DNA of 64,000 nucleotides from JAJYSO01 sp964451785 (GTDB taxonomy: Bacteria; Bacteroidota; Bacteroidia; Flavobacteriales; Flavobacteriaceae). Shown here in pieces: positions 60,746 through 64,000 of the stretch. Positions within the stretch are counted from its first letter, which is position 1. Each line of letters begins with the position of its first letter. The notes under the pieces are model-generated. The model made no database searches. It saw only the letters and a program-made list of their open reading frames with translations, and was not told the DNA's origin. The stretch is taken from positions 1 through 64,000 of the forward strand of contig CAYVJG010000009.1 in the NCBI GenBank assembly GCA_964451785.1, in the 5' to 3' direction. The position numbers were made by a program, and so were the translations under genes.

Positions 60746-61463
60746 AGCCTTTCTCAATTGGAGTAGTGGTAAAGATGCTATGATGGCTTTACACAGTTTG
60801 CATAACTCGCCCGAAATTTCAATTGAAAAATTAGTCACAACGCTCAATGCTGATTTTAGGCGGGTGTCTATGCACGGTGTTCGCGCTGAGCTTTTAGAGC
60901 AACAAGCTTTATGTTTAGGCCTGCCTTTACATAGTATTCAATTAGGGCATCAAGCTTCACTTGAGCATTATAATCAATGTATGCTAAAACACCTGAAACA
61001 GTTGAAAGCAGAAGGGTTTACACATAGTGTGTTTGGAGATATTTTATTAGAAGATTTGAAGAAATATCGCGAAGAGCAATTACAGAAAGTAGCTATTCAA
61101 GCTATTTTTCCATTGTGGAAACGCGATACGCGTCAGTTGGTCACTGAATTGATTGAGTTAGGCTATAAAGCACGCGTAGTTTGTGTAAATGCTAAATTGC
61201 TAGACAAAAGCTTTTGTGGACGTTTGATTGATAAACAATTTATTGATGATTTGCCAAAAGATGTAGATCCTTGTGGCGAGAATGGCGAGTTTCACAGCTT
61301 TGTGTTTGACGGCCCTCTGTTTAAGCAACCAGTGACTTTTAAACTAGGAGAAACTGTTGCAAGACACTATTCCCCTAATGAATCAGATCAAAAAGATTGT
61401 TATACCAAAACACGCGATTGGGATATTGATTTTTGGTTTACAGATTTATTGCCTTTAGAGTAG
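60735..61463 (+). CDS. Dph6-like PP-loop ATP pyrophosphatase
   Basis: A 242-aa N-type ATP pyrophosphatase of the diphthine-ammonia-ligase (Dph6/MJ0570) family. PP-loop NWSSGKDAMMALHSL near the start, then FRRVSMHGVRAELLEQQA, VFGDILLEDLKKYREEQL and CGENGEFHSFVFDGPLF, the family end motif. Diphthamide is not made in bacteria, so the bacterial substrate is different and unknown. Overlaps aroQ by 11 bases. Confidence 0.88.
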   Translation: MKTKAFLNWSSGKDAMMALHSLHNSPEISIEKLVTTLNADFRRVSMHGVRAELLEQQALCLGLPLHSIQLGHQASLEHYNQCMLKHLKQLKAEGFTHSVFGDILLEDLKKYREEQLQKVAIQAIFPLWKRDTRQLVTELIELGYKARVVCVNAKLLDKSFCGRLIDKQFIDDLPKDVDPCGENGEFHSFVFDGPLFKQPVTFKLGETVARHYSPNESDQKDCYTKTRDWDIDFWFTDLLPLE

Positions 61464-61494
61464 TTTTGATAATATTTTTTTTAAATGCTGTATA

Positions 61495-62394
61495 ATGAGT
61501 GACGGAGAAAAAGCTGTAAAAACGACTTATTTTAGTATTATAGGAAATACTGCATTAGCTTTAATTAAGGGAGTAGCTGGTGTGTTGGGAAATTCTTATG
61601 CTTTGATTGCCGATGCTATCGAGTCAACCACTGATATTTTTTCATCACTTTTTGTGCTCCTAGGATTGCGTTATGCTAACAAACCAGCCGATAAAAACCA
61701 CCCTTATGGACACGGTAGGGTAGAGCCACTTATCACCTTTGTGGTCGTGGTATTTTTGATTACTTCGGCCACCATTATTGCTTATGAAAGTATTCAGCAT
61801 ATCCGTACGCCTCACAAATTACCCGAGCCTTGGACCTTGTATATTTTAGGAGGAATTATTCTCTGGAAAGAATGGTCTTATCGAGTCGTTTTAAAAAAGA
61901 GTAAAGAAACCAACAGCATAGCCTTGCGAGCAGATGCTTGGCACCACCGTAGCGATGCTATTACTTCAGTAACTGCTTTTATAGGAATTTCAATTGCTTT
62001 GTTTTTTGGTAAAGGTTATGAAACAGCCGATGATTGGGCAGCTTTGATTGCATCGGCGGTTATATTTTATAACAGTTACCGCATTTTTCGCCCTGCTTTA
62101 GGCGAATTGATGGATGAACAGAATTACGAAAATCTTATTGAACAAATAAGAACTGTAGCGCTGACGGTTAATGGTGTTTTAGCAACTGAAAAATGTTATG
62201 TGCGCAAATCAGGAATGTATTACCATATCGATTTACACGCGGTGGTTAACGGCAATTTGTCGGTCAGTGAAGGCCATGAAATAGCACATCGCCTCAAAGA
62301 TGAATTGATGCGTAAAGTGCCACATTTGATTAATGTGTTAGTGCATATCGAGCCACATACTTTACTAGAAGACAATTTGAATGAAAATGATTAA
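61495..62394 (+). CDS. Cation diffusion facilitator (CDF) metal transporter
   Basis: A 299-aa inner-membrane efflux protein. Six-helix domain with the metal sites LIADAIESTTDIFSS (helix 2) and RADAWHHRSDAITS (helix 5), and a cytoplasmic C-terminal ferredoxin-like domain (CYVRKSGMYYHIDLHAVVNG, VLVHIEPH). The HxxxD form of the helix-5 site points to Zn2+ or Fe2+/Co2+ as likely ions, exchanged against protons. 31 bases after the Dph6-like gene. Confidence 0.93.
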   Translation: MSDGEKAVKTTYFSIIGNTALALIKGVAGVLGNSYALIADAIESTTDIFSSLFVLLGLRYANKPADKNHPYGHGRVEPLITFVVVVFLITSATIIAYESIQHIRTPHKLPEPWTLYILGGIILWKEWSYRVVLKKSKETNSIALRADAWHHRSDAITSVTAFIGISIALFFGKGYETADDWAALIASAVIFYNSYRIFRPALGELMDEQNYENLIEQIRTVALTVNGVLATEKCYVRKSGMYYHIDLHAVVNGNLSVSEGHEIAHRLKDELMRKVPHLINVLVHIEPHTLLEDNLNEND

Positions 62395-62396
62395 GC

Positions 62397-62783
62397 TTAT
62401 TTGGTCAGTAAAGCCTTGATCACAGTAGCTATTGAATCGACTTCTTTACACTCCTTAATTTGAATTTGTAGGTCTTGTGATTTGTAGGTGCCGTTAATGA
62501 CATATACACGACACGGGTTATCGCGATCAGTTTGACTGGCATCAAAATCGACATTTCCTTGACGCAATAATTTTCCAATGGCAATACTGTCAATTTGATT
62601 TTGCGTCATGTAGGTGGCGACTTCCGGACTGTAATTAAGGGTTTTAAAGCGAATTTCTTTTAGCACACGGGCATTGGGAAAGTAGGAGCAGGAGGTTTCT
62701 TTGCCGCTCAATACAAAAAGTACAATGATAATGCCAATCCCAAATCCACCTAAATAATAACCAAAACGCTGTATTAATTTCAT
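62397..62783 (-). CDS. Small membrane-anchored protein, possibly DUF4258-related
   Basis: A 128-aa protein with one N-terminal helix (LGGFGIGIIIVLFVLSG) followed by a cysteine-bearing segment SCSYFPNARVLKEIRFK and a soluble domain. I recall similar proteins beside alanine dehydrogenase in many Flavobacteriia, sometimes labelled DUF4258, but I cannot confirm the domain. Five bases after the alanine dehydrogenase stop, so one operon. Confidence 0.65.
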   Translation of the reverse strand: MKLIQRFGYYLGGFGIGIIIVLFVLSGKETSCSYFPNARVLKEIRFKTLNYSPEVATYMTQNQIDSIAIGKLLRQGNVDFDASQTDRDNPCRVYVINGTYKSQDLQIQIKECKEVDSIATVIKALLTK

Positions 62784-62788
62784 AAAAA

Positions 62789-63985
62789 TCAGAAAATTAA
62801 AAGATTGATGTCTCTATAAGTCAAATTGAACCAATCTGCTACAGCTTTATTGGTCAAAATGCCGTGGTAAAAATACAACCCATGGCGCAAACCACGGTCA
62901 AATCTTAAGGTATTTTCTAATCCGCCTTGTTCTCCGATGTGTAAGAGGTAAGGTGTGAAGATATTACTGATGCAAATTGATGATGAACGCGGATAACGCG
63001 ATGGCAAGTTAGGTACGCCATAATGTACAACATCATACTTTTTGATAACAGGATTGTCGTGATCGGTCACCTCTGAAGTCTCAACACAACCACCTGTATC
63101 TATGCTGATATCCATAATGACAGCCCCATTTTTCATAGTTTGCACCATGGCTTCGGTAACAATTATGGGTGAGCGGTGCTGCCCGCGAGCTGAGGCAATA
63201 ACGATATCAGCGCGCTTTAAAGCTTTCATGAGATTTTTAGGCTGAAAAGTAGAGGTGTAAAGTGGGTGATTGATAAACTTTTGAATGCGGCGTAAATTGC
63301 TTAACGATTGATCAAATATTTTGGGGGTTGTACCTAAGCTGATAGCGGTTTTGGCAGCGTAACAACCCACAGTGCCAGCGCCTAGAATAACAACATTTAT
63401 AGGTGGTACGCCGGTAATATTTCCAAAAATGAGCCCTTTTCCATGCGGACTGGCCAATAGTTCAGCCGCTATGAGTACCGATGCTGTACCTGCAATTTCA
63501 CTTAGAGCTGTAACCACAGGAAAATTGCCCTGACTGTCAGTGATATACTCAAAAGCCAGTGCCGTTACACGCTTTTTGGCTAGGGTCTCAAAATAGATTT
63601 TGCTTTGGGTTTTAATTTGTAGCGCTGAAATTAAAATGGTTTGTGGATTCATCATTTTAAGTTCAGCAATAGTTGGGGGCTCAACTTTAAGAATGATGGG
63701 GCAAGCAAATACTTTTTCAGGATTGGTAGTTAATTCGGCTCCTGCTTCGGCGTAGTCATGATCTGTAAAGTTGGCGTCTTTTCCGGCGCCATTTTCGAGC
63801 AAAACACGATGCCCATTAGCGGTGAGTTCTGCCACAGCATCTGGGGTTAAGCAAACACGTTTCTCTTGGTAGGAACGTTCTTTAGGAATGCCAATAAACA
63901 ATTGACCTTTTCGTTTTTTGATTTCCAGTTTTTCTTCTTGCGGAAGTAATTCGGAATGTGTAAACGGACTGCTTAAGTGTTCCAT
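62789..63985 (-). CDS. ald: Alanine dehydrogenase
   Basis: A 398-aa NAD-dependent alanine dehydrogenase of the AlaDH/PNT family. N-terminal substrate domain with GIPKERSYQEKRVCLTPDAV and VLLENGAGKDANFTDHDY, a Rossmann segment VVILGAGTVGCYAAKTAISLG, and C-terminal MDISIDTGGCVETS and VVHYGVPNLPSRYPRSSS. The extra 25 N-terminal residues compared with the E. coli-type length are usual in this phylum. The PNT alpha relative is less likely because there is no membrane extension or beta subunit. Confidence 0.9.
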   Translation of the reverse strand: MEHLSSPFTHSELLPQEEKLEIKKRKGQLFIGIPKERSYQEKRVCLTPDAVAELTANGHRVLLENGAGKDANFTDHDYAEAGAELTTNPEKVFACPIILKVEPPTIAELKMMNPQTILISALQIKTQSKIYFETLAKKRVTALAFEYITDSQGNFPVVTALSEIAGTASVLIAAELLASPHGKGLIFGNITGVPPINVVILGAGTVGCYAAKTAISLGTTPKIFDQSLSNLRRIQKFINHPLYTSTFQPKNLMKALKRADIVIASARGQHRSPIIVTEAMVQTMKNGAVIMDISIDTGGCVETSEVTDHDNPVIKKYDVVHYGVPNLPSRYPRSSSICISNIFTPYLLHIGEQGGLENTLRFDRGLRHGLYFYHGILTNKAVADWFNLTYRDINLLIF

Positions 63986-64000
63986 ATCGACTAAAAATAA

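Overview
This 64 kb window comes from a low-GC member of the Bacteroidota, almost certainly a Flavobacteriaceae-type genome. The signs are a SusC/SusD pair, PorP/SprF-family and PorE-like OmpA proteins of the type IX secretion and gliding world, a gliding-associated C-terminal domain, malate:quinone oxidoreductase, absence of Shine-Dalgarno sequences, and repeated -7 promoter boxes of the Bacteroidota form TAnnTTTG just ahead of many starts. I see no rRNA, tRNA, CRISPR array, transposase or prophage.

Layout. 1-1100: a short AraC-type regulator, then a 600-base non-coding stretch with a dispersed repeat and a terminator. 1105-16532: a plus-strand surface locus with a repeat-rich 986-aa protein, a 2476-aa multidomain surface protein, a small sibling of the first, a protein ending in a gliding/T9SS C-terminal domain, a PorP/SprF-family protein and a PorE-like TPR/propeller/OmpA protein. 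16618-23735: housekeeping genes (DinB-like, lepA, a LolE-like permease coupled to rbfA, gpsA, recA). 24265-32062: envelope genes (PCMD protein, EptA-like transferase, D15-type barrel, lipid kinase, gamma-glutamylcyclotransferase-like protein, membrane plus FMN-binding pair, small outer-membrane barrel). 32114-41327: prmC, aspartate kinase-lysA, mqo, sucD, uvrA.

41449-49992 is the accessory island and the most interesting part. A divergent XRE regulator faces an operon of a 63-aa double-glycine-leader peptide, a lipoprotein with HELVH...E metallopeptidase residues, a cytoplasmic protein resembling the HExxH-type peptide beta-hydroxylase family (here HQGAH), a secreted paralogue of the lipoprotein with HDLFH, a C39-peptidase ABC exporter and an HlyD-type adaptor. 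I read this as a ribosomally made, probably modified and exported peptide (RiPP-like) system.

50056-56009: a glycan-uptake locus (susC, susD, DUF1735/discoidin lipoprotein, all minus strand). 56545-63985: LOG-family protein, an M1-peptidase-like domain lacking its catalytic motif fused to a C-terminal barrel, aroQ overlapping a Dph6-like PP-loop ATPase, a CDF metal transporter, a small membrane-anchored protein and alanine dehydrogenase.
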